NCBI RefSeq assembly: GCF_040412425.1
Contig: NC_089744.1
Coordinates: 41,051,599-41,115,598 of the forward strand
Direction: 5' to 3'
From: Macrobrachium rosenbergii
Lineage: Eukaryota; Arthropoda; Malacostraca; Decapoda; Palaemonidae
DNA length: 64,000 nt
Below the pieces are notes generated by a model. That model had not been told where the DNA came from and did no database searches. It worked only from the letters and a program-made list of their open reading frames with translations. Below are positions 47,443 to 58,122 of the stretch, in pieces (within the stretch, counting starts at the first letter, position 1; every line of letters starts with the position of its first letter). Position numbers and translations under genes: made by a program.

Positions 47443-47898
47443 AATACCACCTTTGGAGGGGGGTAGAGACAGCCAAGAATTAGGGAAAAAACAAATTTAT
47501 AGGTAAAATTATTTTGGTTCCTTACCTGATAGCATAGCTGACTGCGTGGTTACTGTCACCCTAGTCTGCTTCTGCTTTACTAGAGACCCCAGCGAGGTAG
47601 TGACCTATAAAGCTGGCGACTTCTAGATGATCTGTCAACGGGGGCCTGACCACAATGTGACTAGATCATAGACCATACAATGAGGACAAAAGAGCATTAC
47701 CAACCACCTAACCAACACCTAATACGTTAGCTTGGAAAGGATTGGGAAGACTGCCTCCATCAGTCGACCCAACAACCATAAAAACACAATTAAAAACCCA
47801 CTAATCAAATTAAAGGATAGGATCAGAGCTACCCCTGTCCCCAAGGTTGTTGAAGCAGCAATGTATGGTCCCAGCGAAAAGCAATTTTCGTATACTAC
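47443..47898 (-). other. DIRS copy A, region between recombinase and internal complementary region
   Basis: Non-coding as read; collinear with 54639-55031 in copy B. Confidence 0.65.
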
Positions 47899-49078
47899 CT
47901 AAACATCTTGCAAATAGTGTGAGGCAAACACCGAATTGACTTCGCCAAAATGTGGCACTAAAGAATGTCACTGAGTACCATATTTTTCTTGGAACGCCAT
48001 GGAGGTAGCAACTGCCCTCACCTCGTGAGCGTTAACTCTCAACAACTTGAAGTTGGAGTCGTCACAACAGAATGTGCCTCCTTAATGACATTCCTAATGA
48101 AGAATGCCAGTGCATTCTTCGACATAGGTTTAACTGGTTGCCTCACAGAACACCATAAATTATCCGAGGGACCACGAATGTCCTGAGTTCTTTTAAGGTA
48201 GTACTTGAGAGCTCTAACAGGACATAGAACTCTCTCAGGTTCCTGTCCAATAAGGTCTGCTAAACCTTTAATTTCAAAGTGTCTAGGCCAAGGGTTAGAA
48301 GGCCTTTCGTTCTTAGCCAAGAACGTAGGGCTTAAAGAGCAGACAGCATTGTGTCCCTTGAAGCCCACATGACGGCTGATAGCCTGAACTTCGCTCACTC
48401 TCTTCGCCGTCGCCAGAGCAGTGAGGAAGACCGTCTTTTTAGTAACATCCTTAAGAGATGCAGAGTGGAGAGGCTCAAAAGGACTGGACATCAAAAACTT
48501 GAGCACAACATCCAAATTCCAAGTAGGAGGAATTGGCAGAGGAACCTTAGACGTCTCGAAAGACCTCAAGAGATCGTGGAGGTCCTTATTGTCAGACAAA
48601 TCCAGTCCTCTGTGTCTGAAAACAGTAGAAAGCATGCTCCGATAACCTTTGATAGTCGGAACTGCTAACTCGAGTTTTCTTTTAAATAAAGGAGAAAATC
48701 AGCAATCTGGCTCACAGTGGTAGAGGAAGAGGAAAAACCCTTCTTTCTGCACCAACCTTTGAAGGTTGCCCACTTCGCTAGATATATCCTCTTAGAGGAA
48801 GATCTTCTGGCTCTAGCGATGGCCCGTGCCACCTGGCCAGAAAACCCCCTCGCTCTGACCAATTTCTCGATAGTCTGAATGCAGTCAGGTTCAGAGCGGG
48901 GAGGTTTTGATGATATCTCGCGAAGTGGGGTTGTCTGAGCAGATCTGTTCTCATGGGTAGGGTTCTCGGAACGTCTACCAACCAGTAGAGAATTTCCGTA
49001 AACCAGTGGTTCGAAGGCCAAAACATGGGGATGATGAGTGTCATCCTCGTCCCTGTGAGGCCGCGAACTGCGGATCAC
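47899..49078 (-). pseudogene. DIRS tyrosine recombinase, copy A
   Basis: The N-terminal part (49078-48665) has a SAM-like DNA-binding segment (IEKLVRARGFSGQVARAIAR, KWATFKGWCRKKGFS). The catalytic part (48635-48039) has FLTALATAKRVSEVQA with the first Arg, LSPTFLAKNERP and RVLCPVRALKYYL. Beyond a frame change come NAHEVRAVATS and SNSVFASHYLQDV with the nucleophilic Tyr (codon 47916-47914), ending in TAG at 47899. Frameshifts occur near 48650 and 48040, and a stop lies just before the final box. It would insert circular cDNA by recombination. Confidence 0.85.
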
Positions 49079-50763
49079 TTCTCCCAGAATCTATCGCATC
49101 TATTCCTGTCCCCCAGGGGAGCAAGTACCTGCCCCAGGGGAGCAGATGAGCTTTACATAGAGGAGCCTCGCTGTTCTTGAGGTTGCGAAAAGATCCACAA
49201 GAGGGCGACCCCAAAGTTTCCAGAGATCTTGGCAAACCTCTTGATGAAGGGTCCATTCCGTCGGCAGGAGTTGATGGCGCCAACAGAGCAAGTCTGCTCG
49301 AACATTTTCGACCCCTGCAACAAATCTTGTGAGAATCGAAATGTTGCGAGCATGAGCTCAAAGAATAATCTCTCTTGCAAGGCTGAACAGGGAACGAGAG
49401 TGTGTTCCGCCCTGTTTCTTGAGGTAAGCCAATGCCGTAGTGTTGTCCGAGTTTACTTGAACTACACGATTGCAAACTTGGACCTCGAAGAATTGGAGAG
49501 CTAAAAGATAGCCGCCAACTCTTTGATGTTGATGTGCCAGGACACCTGTTCCTCTCTCCAGGTTCCTAACACTTCCTCTCCCCTAGTGTTGCCCCCAACC
49601 TGTTGACGACCCGTCGGAAAAACAACACTAGGTTGGGGTTCAGAAGCTTGAGGGAGATCCCTTTTTCCAACTTCCTGGATCGAGCCACCACTTCAGGGGC
49701 TCTTTTACAGAAAGGAAGAATTCTCAATTCCTCTTCAAGTCTTCCTTGTTTGCCAGTTCTCCAACAGAAAGAACTGAAGAGGCCTGAGATGCAGTCTCCC
49801 CAGGAAACAAACTTCTCCAGCGAGGAAATGGTCCCCAGCAGACTCATCCATTCCTTCACCAAGCATGTTTCCTTCCCCAAGAAGGCCGAGACTTTTGTAG
49901 CACAGAAGTTGCCGTTCTTGCGACGGAGACGCTATAAAAGCCACTGAATTCATCTGAATCCCCAGATACACAATGGACTGTGGGGATCAGCTGCGACTTT
50001 TCCACATTGACCAGAAGTCCCAGGGACTTCACGAGCAGAGTCAAGAAGTCAACTGAAGGTCCTCCAGACATCAACCAGTCATCCGAGTGAGATCCTGGCG
50101 TCGAATCAACCAGTCGTCCAAGTAGAGAAGATCCTGACGCCCGACTGGTGCAACCACATCACCAACGTTCTTCATCAGACCCAAGCGTAAACGGTGTTTT
50201 GGGGGCTGTGCTGAGTCCAAAGCAGAGAGCCCTGAACTGGTACGTCTTGTCCCCAAGACAAACCTGAGATACTTCATCGAACGTGGATGAATTGGGGCGT
50301 GAAAATAAGCATCTTGGAGATCCAAAGATACCATCCAATCCCCGGGATGAAGGACTCCTAGTATTGACTGAGAGGTCTCCATCTTGAACTTTTCCTTCGG
50401 ACAAAGTTGTTCAGCCTGTTGACGTCCAAGACAGGTCTCCAGCCTACTGAATGTTTTGGGACTAGAAACAATCTGTTGTAAAATCCCGGGACTGAGTGTC
50501 CAAGACCTGTTCCACTGCTCTTTTCTCGAGCATCTGTTCGAGCAGGTCAAACAATTTTCTGTTTGGCAGGAAGGTAGTTGGGAGACAGACAAAAAGACAA
50601 TGGAGGAGGAGACAGAAAGGGAATCAAGTAACCTCTCTCCACCACTTGGAGGGACAAACGTCTGCCCCTCTCTCTCTTCCAGGCTTGGGCAAAATGAAGC
50701 CTGGTTGCAAACTGGTGTCTGGAGATGAAAGGAGTCACTTGCTACCTCTCTTGGAGGTGACAT
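49041..50763 (-). pseudogene. DIRS reverse transcriptase and RNase H, copy A
   Basis: Frame 50763-50071 includes FKMETSQSILGVLHPGDWMV, SLDLQDAYFHAPIHP and the catalytic LYLDDWLIR, but the fingers region is frameshifted relative to copy B (57241-58122). The continuation is seen at 50074-49856, then 49971-49735 (YLGIQMNSVAFIASPSQER), 49880-49566, and RNase H fragments to 49041. Several breaks. The product would copy element RNA into DNA and remove the template. Confidence 0.82.
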
Positions 50764-50814
50764 TCCTTCGGGAAAAAAACTCTCCCTCGTGGTGCGGGTC
50801 TCAAGTGTTGCTTC

Positions 50815-50990
50815 CCATAGAAGCCCCTTTGTTATGCAAATATTTAGCTGTTTCTTTTTATCATTGAGACTGAGTTATGAAGGAGATGCGTTTGAATGTC
50901 AAATAACGTTTTAGAAAAACGATAGGTTTTTGCCTTCTCTGTGTATTTATTTGCAATATCTTTAACAAAGTCTGAAGTTTTTATGACATA
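50815..50990. other. AT-rich segment present in copy A but not B
   Basis: About 175 bp of AT-rich sequence (TTATGCAAATATTTAGCTG onward) sits where copy B has GC-rich coding sequence (58050-58300). It may be a small insertion or a replacement; no target duplication was identified. Confidence 0.45.
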
Positions 50991-53308
50991 ATGAAACTGC
51001 AGCTAGACCTTCTGCGTTGGTAAATGAACTTAAATGAAAAAGAACAAAACAATGCTCTCTTTTTCAAAAGAGCCGACGAAAACTGAGTCAAGCAAGTTCT
51101 TCTGAGCCATCTCTGACTGCCTTGTCCATGCACTGCTTCGCGCTGGACAGCTCCCCAGACTAATGGAACTCGGACTAGTAGCCTTATTGTGCAAAACTCC
51201 CAGACACCAGTCCAAGAAGTTGACAAGACCTCAACAGTCCTGAAAAGAGTCCTTTAAGATGGTGGTTTCCATTTCTAACAGAGTCCAAGACACCTTAGAA
51301 GAGGACAAGTGGGATCTTCTGGAGGCATCAACAAGATATGTAAAGTCCCCTTGAGAAAAGGGAACTGATAAGCCAATATCCTCCCCGTCTCATACCAAAT
51401 GCCTGCTTTGCCGGACAAACGTGAAGGAGGCAAAGCGCAAAAGAAGTCTTTCTTGATTTTTCCTGGCAGCCATCCAATCCTGGACTTTCTTGAATGCCCT
51501 TTTGGTAGATAAAGATTTCCTCATCTTGAGGAAGCCAGGAGTCCTTCTCGCTTTCAGACAAAGACAACTGCGAAGGTGAGAAGAGGATGTTCCGCTGGTT
51601 GAAAGGTCTGATGTTGAAACAGATCCTTAAGTAAATTAGCCAGAGTCTGATAATCAGAGGAAGAAGAAGACGAAGGATGTTTCTCTTTGTCGATAGTAAG
51701 GCTGAGACGAAAAGGATCTTCTTCCTCAGCTGGCGGGTCTTGAATGTGTGGAGGAAGAAGTCCCGACTCGCCGATAGAATAGCGGGACCTCGCGGATTGA
51801 AGAAGTCGTGGCTGAATCAAGAAGGACATCAGAAGTTGAAGCGGGAAGTTGGCGTCATTGATGAACTGCAGGAGCGGCGTCAACACAAGAAGACTTAGAA
51901 ATGATACGGCGAGGCGTGTGAGGGCGTCATGGCTGGGCGCGAGAGGCTCCATGGCTGGATACTAGAAGAGCTTCACGGTGTGGCGTGGCGCGGCGTCATG
52001 GCTGAGGCGCGCCGAGTCAAGGAGCGCGCGTGAAGTGAGGCGACTCCGCGAAGAGCAAGACACGCTCCTGGCGCGAATCAAGAGAAAAAGGCGTCCAACT
52101 CCTCAAATCGGGGAAGACAGTAGGAGCCACTTAAACACGCTCTCTAGGAGACAGACGAGAAGCCCCATGACATCTAGCAGGCGAGGAAGACGAAGCAGGG
52201 GACATAAAGGTGAAGGTCTGGACTTCTTAACAGGCAGAGTCAAATCTTGCGACGAGGCCTGTCATTTCTACGGTCTATGAGAGTATCCAGCTGTTGTTGC
52301 AAGCCCAACAATATCTGGCGTGTGGAGAAGCAACTCTCTCGGGAGAAGGGCTGAACTGCTGAGAGAAGGAGAGGGGAGAGAGAGAGTCTTCTTCCTTCTC
52401 ACAGGGGAAGAAGCTCCAGCTCTTGCCTTAGCACGACAGGGGCGTCGAGCAGCGTCAAAATCCGGAGAACACCGTAATTTCTTCTGCGGAGGAACATCCC
52501 CGAAACTTTCAGGGGAAGAGCACAAAACGTCTAGAGGAAGAGGACGTGAAGCGTCCTCTCCTCTCAAGCTTCTCTTGAGAGGGCGAGAGTCCAACCGAGA
52601 GTTCCAACCCCGACGTGGGGAGGACGAGAAGCAATCCTTCTGGATGCGTGCCCGTGCACGATCCCTGGCAGCCTGGGTGGGGTCATCAGGACCTGCCGAA
52701 GGGACGTCAGATCGGTGGGAAGTCCCCGTAACCCTCATGCGGCTTTCGACATGCCCCCTCCCTGAGTCCTGGGAGTTCGGCAGAGGTCCAGGCCTAGAGG
52801 CACTATAGGGCCAAACTGATGCCCCCTCCACAACACTAGGGGCACTAACACAAACACCACTTTGCACTTGAATGGCATTCACTTTATTTTCAAAAGCGCG
52901 AATTGACTCTAACACGAGAGCCAAGGTATTACTTTCTGCAGCAACAACCTCAGGGCCCGAAGGCAACACTACAGGGTTAGGACTAATAACTACAGGGTTA
53001 CTAGCAGGTGAAATCCCTGACTGTCTGTCTACAGATGCACTCCTGGAGGAAGACCTCCTCAACCTATCACGCTCCAATTTACGCATATTCATTCATATTT
53101 CTTCCACTCCCCTTCAGATAATGCCTCACATTCATTACCGATTATCCACAGAACATTCAACATCCCTACATTTCATACATAAAGTGTGAGGATCTATCAA
53201 AGTCTTCGATAGCCTCACCTTACATTCACTCGAGCTACAGACATGATAGCTAGAGGAAGACATTTTACTTACATTCGAGCTACAGACATGATAGCTAGAG
53301 GAAGACAT
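50991..53308 (-). pseudogene. DIRS gag-like protein, copy A
   Basis: The N-terminus near 53308 reads MSSSSYHVCSSNVSK, and the MSSSSYHVCSS segment is repeated 15 codons on. A Cys motif follows (CMKCRDVECSVDNR, then CNECEALSEGEWKKYE after a frame change). Next come a 274-codon Ser/Arg/Pro-rich frame (53092-52268), then 51952-51554, 51567-51328 and 51226-50981, which match copy B (CLGVL, TSPSSISLGSC, MDKAVRDG-type). DIRS gag-like proteins are thought to bind element RNA. Broken in at least four places. Confidence 0.75.
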
Positions 53309-53315
53309 CTTACTT
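53226..53315. repeat. 45 bp in-frame tandem duplication in DIRS gag
   Basis: CGAGCTACAGACATGATAGC begins at 53231 and again at 53276. The 45 bp unit (15 codons) is repeated twice with two or three changes and keeps the reading frame. Confidence 0.88.
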
Positions 53316-53479
53316 AAAGGAAAAGTCAAGAGCAAAATCAAAAGCAGTCCAGAAAAGCATATGCCAAGTCACAGATTCAAGTCGAAAACCAAAAAACAAC
53401 CAAAATACTTAAGCGACAACAAATTTCGAAATCCAAATGGCGAGGGAACTGAAAACAGGTGTTGACAGTCCGGCGACAG

Positions 53480-53653
53480 AGAAAATCTGAATAGAAAATG
53501 GGAATGGTTCCTGATACCCGCCTCCCAGCAGCGGGAATGTGTACTAACCACCTGACCGGCCACTGCGTGTGCCGCGAATTTTGAAATTCTGTCGGACTTC
53601 GGAGATTACAGCTATATATATATATCTGGCAGGTAAGTCTCATGAACAAAATG
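53480..53653. repeat. DIRS copy A, right inverted terminal repeat
   Basis: Reverse complement of 47114-47304, ending ...AGGTAAGTCTCATGAACAAA ATG. Its outer terminus is complementary to the right half of the internal complementary region at 47401-47442. Confidence 0.88.
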
Positions 53654-54054
53654 AAGAATTATCATCTGCCACTATGGGTGTTTTCAACTCATCAGTCCAC
53701 CCACAGGTGACGATGTGACAAATGCGCATGTGTACCTCGGACTATTTTTTATGACATTTGAATGTTTATATATACAAGAACCCTCACACCTTATGAACAA
53801 GCTGATTTCTATCGATAATATACCCTTATAAGCACAAGACGAGCTTGTATCAGCCTACTCTTATCAAACAATGGAGCTTTCAATAATTATGCTTTTTCTC
53901 ACTGGTATAGCCCAGGCTACAGGTAGACCTAGGCTCACAAACTGTTCAGTTCACAAAATCTCGTCATCATTCAAACTTTATTCCATAGACATAAAAACAA
54001 CTTTATTATGATACCCAAGTTATATCTACATCCGTAAAATGGAAAAATAATTTT
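53654..54054. other. Spacer between DIRS cluster members
   Basis: 400 bp of AT-rich sequence without recognised features. Confidence 0.45.
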
Positions 54055-54306
54055 TAAAAGTAAATTGTATTTTTCCTAACTACACAAACCGAGGTCCTTT
54101 ACATTAGGGATTACTTTCAGGCATAGGCTGAAACGGCCAAAAGTTTTTTCAAACAAGGTGGTTAGGCAGTTAACTACTGTCCTGGAGGGGGAGTACCACC
54201 TGCCCGGATGTAAACATTCCAATTTGCCTTTCAGCCCAGGTACAGATTGAGGGGTGGCATGAGGTGGGCATAAAGTGTAAAGGACCTCGGGTTTGTATAG
54301 TTAGGA
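54055..54306. repeat. Solo DIRS terminal module, third copy
   Basis: Same module as 45460-45708 and 45711-45965: starts TTGTATTTTTCCTAACTACA, contains CTGAAACGGCC, GTTAACTACTG and CCCAGGTAC.AGATTGAGGGG, and ends GGTTTGTATAGTTAGGAAAA. No coding sequence of that family accompanies it. DIRS copy B begins at its last bases. Confidence 0.75.
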
Positions 54307-54501
54307 AAAATGATATTTTAATGATAAAATAAAGTTTGTTCATACTTACCTGGCAGATATATATATAGCTGTATTCTCTGATAGTCCGACAGAATTTCAA
54401 AACTTACGACACACGCAGTGGGAGATCAGGTGGTTAGTACCCATTCCCGCCACTGGGAGGCGGGTATCATGAACCATTCCCATTTTCTATTCAGATTTTC
54501 T
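54307..54501. repeat. DIRS copy B, left inverted terminal repeat
   Basis: Direct match to 47114-47304 (AAAATGATATTTTAATG to CAGATTTTCT). Its partner at the right end has been lost. Confidence 0.88.
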
Positions 54502-54542
54502 AGTGCCACTGTCTCCTGAGGGGAGGTGGGCAGGCACTATGA

Positions 54543-54638
54543 ATATATATATCTGCCAGGTAAGTATGAACAAACTTTATTTTATCATTAAAATATCATT
54601 TTGTTCATGAGACTTACCCATCAGATATATATATAGCT
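54543..54638. repeat. DIRS copy B, internal complementary region
   Basis: Same head-to-head join as 47346-47442. The right half preserves the complement of the lost right terminus (TTTTGTTCATGAGACTTACC). Confidence 0.88.
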
Positions 54639-55031
54639 GAATACCACCATTGGAGGTGGGTACACACAGAATAGGATTTAGGAAACACAATACATGTAGG
54701 TGATTGACACCTTGGTTCCTTACCTGTTAGCATAGCTGACTTCGTGATTACTGTCACCCAAGTCCGCTTCTGCTTTACTAGAGTCTCCAGCAAGGTAGTG
54801 ACCTGTATAGCTGGTGAGTTCTAGATGATCTGTCAACAGGGGTGTGACCACGATGTGACTAGACCATATTGACCATACAATGAGGGCAAACGAAGTAAAA
54901 ACAACCACCTGACCAAGCCTAACTAAGTTAGGATAGCAAAACTAAAGCAAAAGAGTGGGAAGTCCGCCTCAAAGTCGACCCAACAACCATAAAAACACTT
55001 CCTAACCATTTTCTATAGGATAGGATGTGTG

Positions 55032-56423
55032 TCACTCCCTGCCCCCAGGATTTATCTGTGGGAAACGTATGGTCCTAGCGAGCAGCAGTTCTCGTATGTC
55101 CTGATCTTCACATCTCTCAGGTAGTGTGAAAGCGAACACAGAGTTGCTATGCCAAAATGTGGCACCCAGAATGTTACTGAGTGTCATATTCTTCTGAAAA
55201 GCCACTGAAATTGCAACCGCCCTCACCTCGTGAGCATTGACTTTCAGAAGTTTAAAATCAGTGTCTTGACAGCATAAATGGGCTTCTCTAATCGTGTTCC
55301 TCAGGAAGAACGCCAGTGCATTCTTCGACATAGGTAAGTCCGGTCTCTTCACTGAACACCATAGATTGTCCGAGGGGCCTCGACTTTCCTTCGTTTTGTC
55401 CAAGTAGACCTTGAGAGCCCTGACAGGGCACAGGACTCTCTCTGGCTCTTGACCCAGAATCTCAGCCATACCCTTAATTTCGAAGCTCTTGGGCCAAGGG
55501 TTAGATGGCTTCTCGTTTTTTGCTAAAAAAGTAGGACTTAAAGTACAAACTGCGTTATGCCCTTTAAAGCCTATATGCTTACTGAAGGCTTGAAGTTTGC
55601 TAACCCTCTTCGCAGTCGCTAGAGCGGTTAGGAAAATAGCCTTTCTGGTAATGTTCCTCAATGTCGCAGAATGGAGAGGCTCGAAAGGACTGGACATCAG
55701 GAACCGTAACACCACATCTAAGTTCCAAGAAGGAGTCCTTTGCTGAGGCACCTTCGTGGTTTCGAATGACTTTAATAGATCGTGAAGGTCTTTGTTGTTA
55801 GTCAGGTCCAGGTTTCTATGCCTAAAAACGGCTGATAGCATACTCCTATATCCCTTGATAGTCGGGACCGCTAGTTTGACTTCACTCCTCAGAAACAAGA
55901 GGAAGTCGGCTATCTGACTCACAGAGGTCGTGGTAGAGGAAATGCCCTTCTTCCTACACCATCTCCTGAACATGGTCCACTTCGATTGGTACAAATTACT
56001 GGAAGACAATCTTCTGGCTCTGGCAATAGCTCTCACCACTGATCTTGAAAAACCTCTCGCTCTGGCCAGCTTCTCGATAGTCTGAATGCAGTCAGACTCA
56101 GAGCGGGGAGGTTTACTGGAAGGAATCTTCTGGCTCTGGCAATAGCTCTCGCCACTGATCTTGAAAAACTTCTGGCCAGCTTCTTGGTCTGAATGTCGAA
56201 GTGGGGCTGTCTGAGTAGATCGACTCTCATGGGCAGTGTTCTGGGAAAGTCCACTAGGAAGGACAAGACCTCTGTGAACCACTCCCTCGAAGGCCAAAAC
56301 GGGGCGATCAACGTCATCCTTGCCCCTTCTGACGACGCGCAAACTTCCTGATGACTTCTCCGAGGATTTTGAACGAGGGAAAGGCATAAACGTCCATCCC
56401 CGTCCAATCCCAGAGAAGAGCAT
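55032..56423 (-). pseudogene. DIRS tyrosine recombinase, copy B (463-codon open frame)
   Basis: One open frame holds the DNA-binding segment (IEKLARARGFSRSVVRAIAR, KWTMFRRWCRKKGIS), ATAKRVSKLQA with the first Arg, RVLCPVRALKVYLDK and NAHEVRAVAISVAF with the H-x-x-R box. After FWHSNSVF the frame moves by one base, so the Tyr box seen in copy A (codon position 55123-55121 here) is read out of frame. A tandem duplication of about 117 bp (56001-56117 and 56118-56225) inserts extra residues near the N-terminus. The start codon choice is uncertain. Confidence 0.83.
56001..56225. repeat. 117 bp imperfect tandem duplication in recombinase
   Basis: GGAAGACAATCTTCTGGCTC at 56001 recurs as GGAAGGAATCTTCTGGCTCT at 56118, followed in both by GGCAATAGCTCTC.CCACTGA and CTTGAAAAAC. 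The period is near 39 codons, so the frame stays open. Copy A has a single version (about 48795-48900). Confidence 0.82.
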
Positions 56424-58122
56424 CTACTGAGATCGCTCCTGGATCGAGTACAGGGGAGCAGTAAAGAGGAAGCCTCTTCGTCTTGGAAGTTGCGAAGAGA
56501 TCCACCAAGGGACGTCCCCATAGCCTCCACAGTCCTGACAAACCTCTTGGTGCAGGGTCCACTCGGTCGGCAGCAGTTGTTGTTGCCGACTTAGAAGAAT
56601 CACGGACGTTCTCCACACCTGCAACAAACCTCGTGAGGATCGTAATATTCGGGCCTGTGCCCACAGCAGGATGTCCTTTGCTAAAGCGAACAGGGACCGA
56701 GAGTGAGTTCCTCCCTGTTTCTTTAGGTATGCCAGCCGTGGTGTTGTCCGAGTTGATCTGGACTACTCAGTTTGTGACTCGTCCCTCGAAGAAAAGTAGG
56801 GCCATCTGAATCGCCCCCAATTCTTTGAGATTTATGTGCCAGGACACTTGTTCCCCTCTCCAGGTGCCCGACACTTCTTCCCCCCCTAGTGTTGCTCCCC
56901 ACCCCGAAATGGACGCGTCGGAAAACAACACTAGGTCGGGGTTCTGAAGGTTGAGAGAAACGCCTTCTGCCAACTTTGAGGGATCGAGCCACCACCTTAG
57001 GTGATCCTTCACCTTTGGCGAGATCTTCAGAGAAACTTCCAGATCCTCCTTGTCCTGCCAGTTCTCTGCAAGGAAGAACTGAAGTGGTCTGAGATGTAGT
57101 CTCCCCAGGGAAACAAACTTCTCCAGCGATGAAATGGTCCCCAGCAAACTCATCCATTCCCTCACCGAGCATGTTTCTTTCCGCAGGAAGGCTGAAACTT
57201 TGTCTAAGCACTGTTGCTGTCTTTCTTGTGACGGAAAAGCTCAAAAAGCCACTGAATCCATCTGAATCCCCAGATAAACGATGGACTGAGTCGGGGTCAG
57301 ATGGGACTTTTCGAAATTCACCAGAAGTCCTAGGGACTTCGTCAAATCCAACGTTGTGTGAAGGTCCTCCAGACACCTCGATATCGACGAGGCTCGAATG
57401 AGCCAATCGTCCAAATAAAGCGAGACTCTTATCCCTGCAAGGTGAAGCCATCTCGCCACATTCCTCATTAACACCGTGAAGACCATAGGGGCTGTGCTTA
57501 GCCCGAAGCAGAGAGCCTTGAATTGATATACCTGTCCCCGCAGGACAAACCTCAGGTACTTCCTTGATAGAGGATGTATAGGGACGTGAAAGTAGGCGTC
57601 CTGGAGATCCAGAGAAACCATCCAGTCGTCTGGTCTTAAGGCTCCTATAACCGACTGGGACGTCTCCATTTTGAACTTCTCTTTCAGAACGAAATGGTTC
57701 AACCTGCTGACGTCCAGGACTGGTCTCCATCCTCCTGACTGCTTCGGGACCAGGAACAACCTGTTGTAGAAGCCCGGGGATTGTAAATCTGAGACCTGTT
57801 CCACAGCTCTCTTCTCGAGCACCTGCTCGAGCAGGTCGAAAAGAATCTGCTGCTTCTCCTGCTGATAGGAGGGCGACAGATCCTTGGGCTTCGTGCACAA
57901 CGGAGGTAAGACGAGGAATGGGATCTTGTATCCCTTTTCGATGACTTCGAGGGACCAGTTGTCCGTCCCTCTCTCTCTCCAGGCTCTTGCAAAGTAAAGA
58001 AGCCTGGCTCCAACAGGTGTCTGGAGGTCCACAGAGTCACTTCTTGCCCCTAGGTTTGGAGGGGCTCTACCTCTGGAGAGACCTCTTCCTCGAGAGGGAC
58101 GATCTAGAAGAAGCTCCTCCAC
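56424..58122 (-). pseudogene. DIRS reverse transcriptase and RNase H, copy B
   Basis: Frame 58122-57241 is a nearly complete RT: SPGFYNRLFLVPKQSGGWRP, LDLQDAYFHVPIHP, FKALCFGLSTAPMVFT and SLYLDDWLIR, then YLGIQMDSVAF. A TGA at 57243-57241 stops it just before the RNase H, which continues in the same and another frame: LFSDASISGWGATL and SWHINLKELGAIQMALLF (57165-56767), then a connecting segment (56664-56424) ending GRPLVDLFAT. Only about two lesions separate this copy from an open polymerase frame. A long 391-codon alternative frame (57898-56723) is out of phase with the RT motifs and is treated as a shadow. Confidence 0.86.

Larger units (their letters stand above)
47114..53653 (-). mobile_element. 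DIRS retrotransposon copy A, structurally complete
   Basis: About 6.54 kb, reading right to left: right inverted terminal repeat, gag, RT/RNase H, tyrosine recombinase, internal complementary region and left inverted terminal repeat. This is the canonical DIRS plan, in which a recombinase replaces the integrase and insertion makes no target duplication. Every gene is broken as read, so the copy is not autonomous. No methyltransferase domain was recognised. Copy B (54307-60045) is close kin in the same orientation. Confidence 0.9.

Noticed and set aside
51978..52808. Plus-strand Arg/Glu-rich frames within the DIRS element
   Set aside because: Antisense shadows of the Ser/Arg-rich gag on the minus strand.
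56723..57898. 391-codon minus-strand open frame
   Set aside because: It overlaps the DIRS RT/RNase H in another phase; the catalytic motifs are in the other frame, so this is mostly a shadow.
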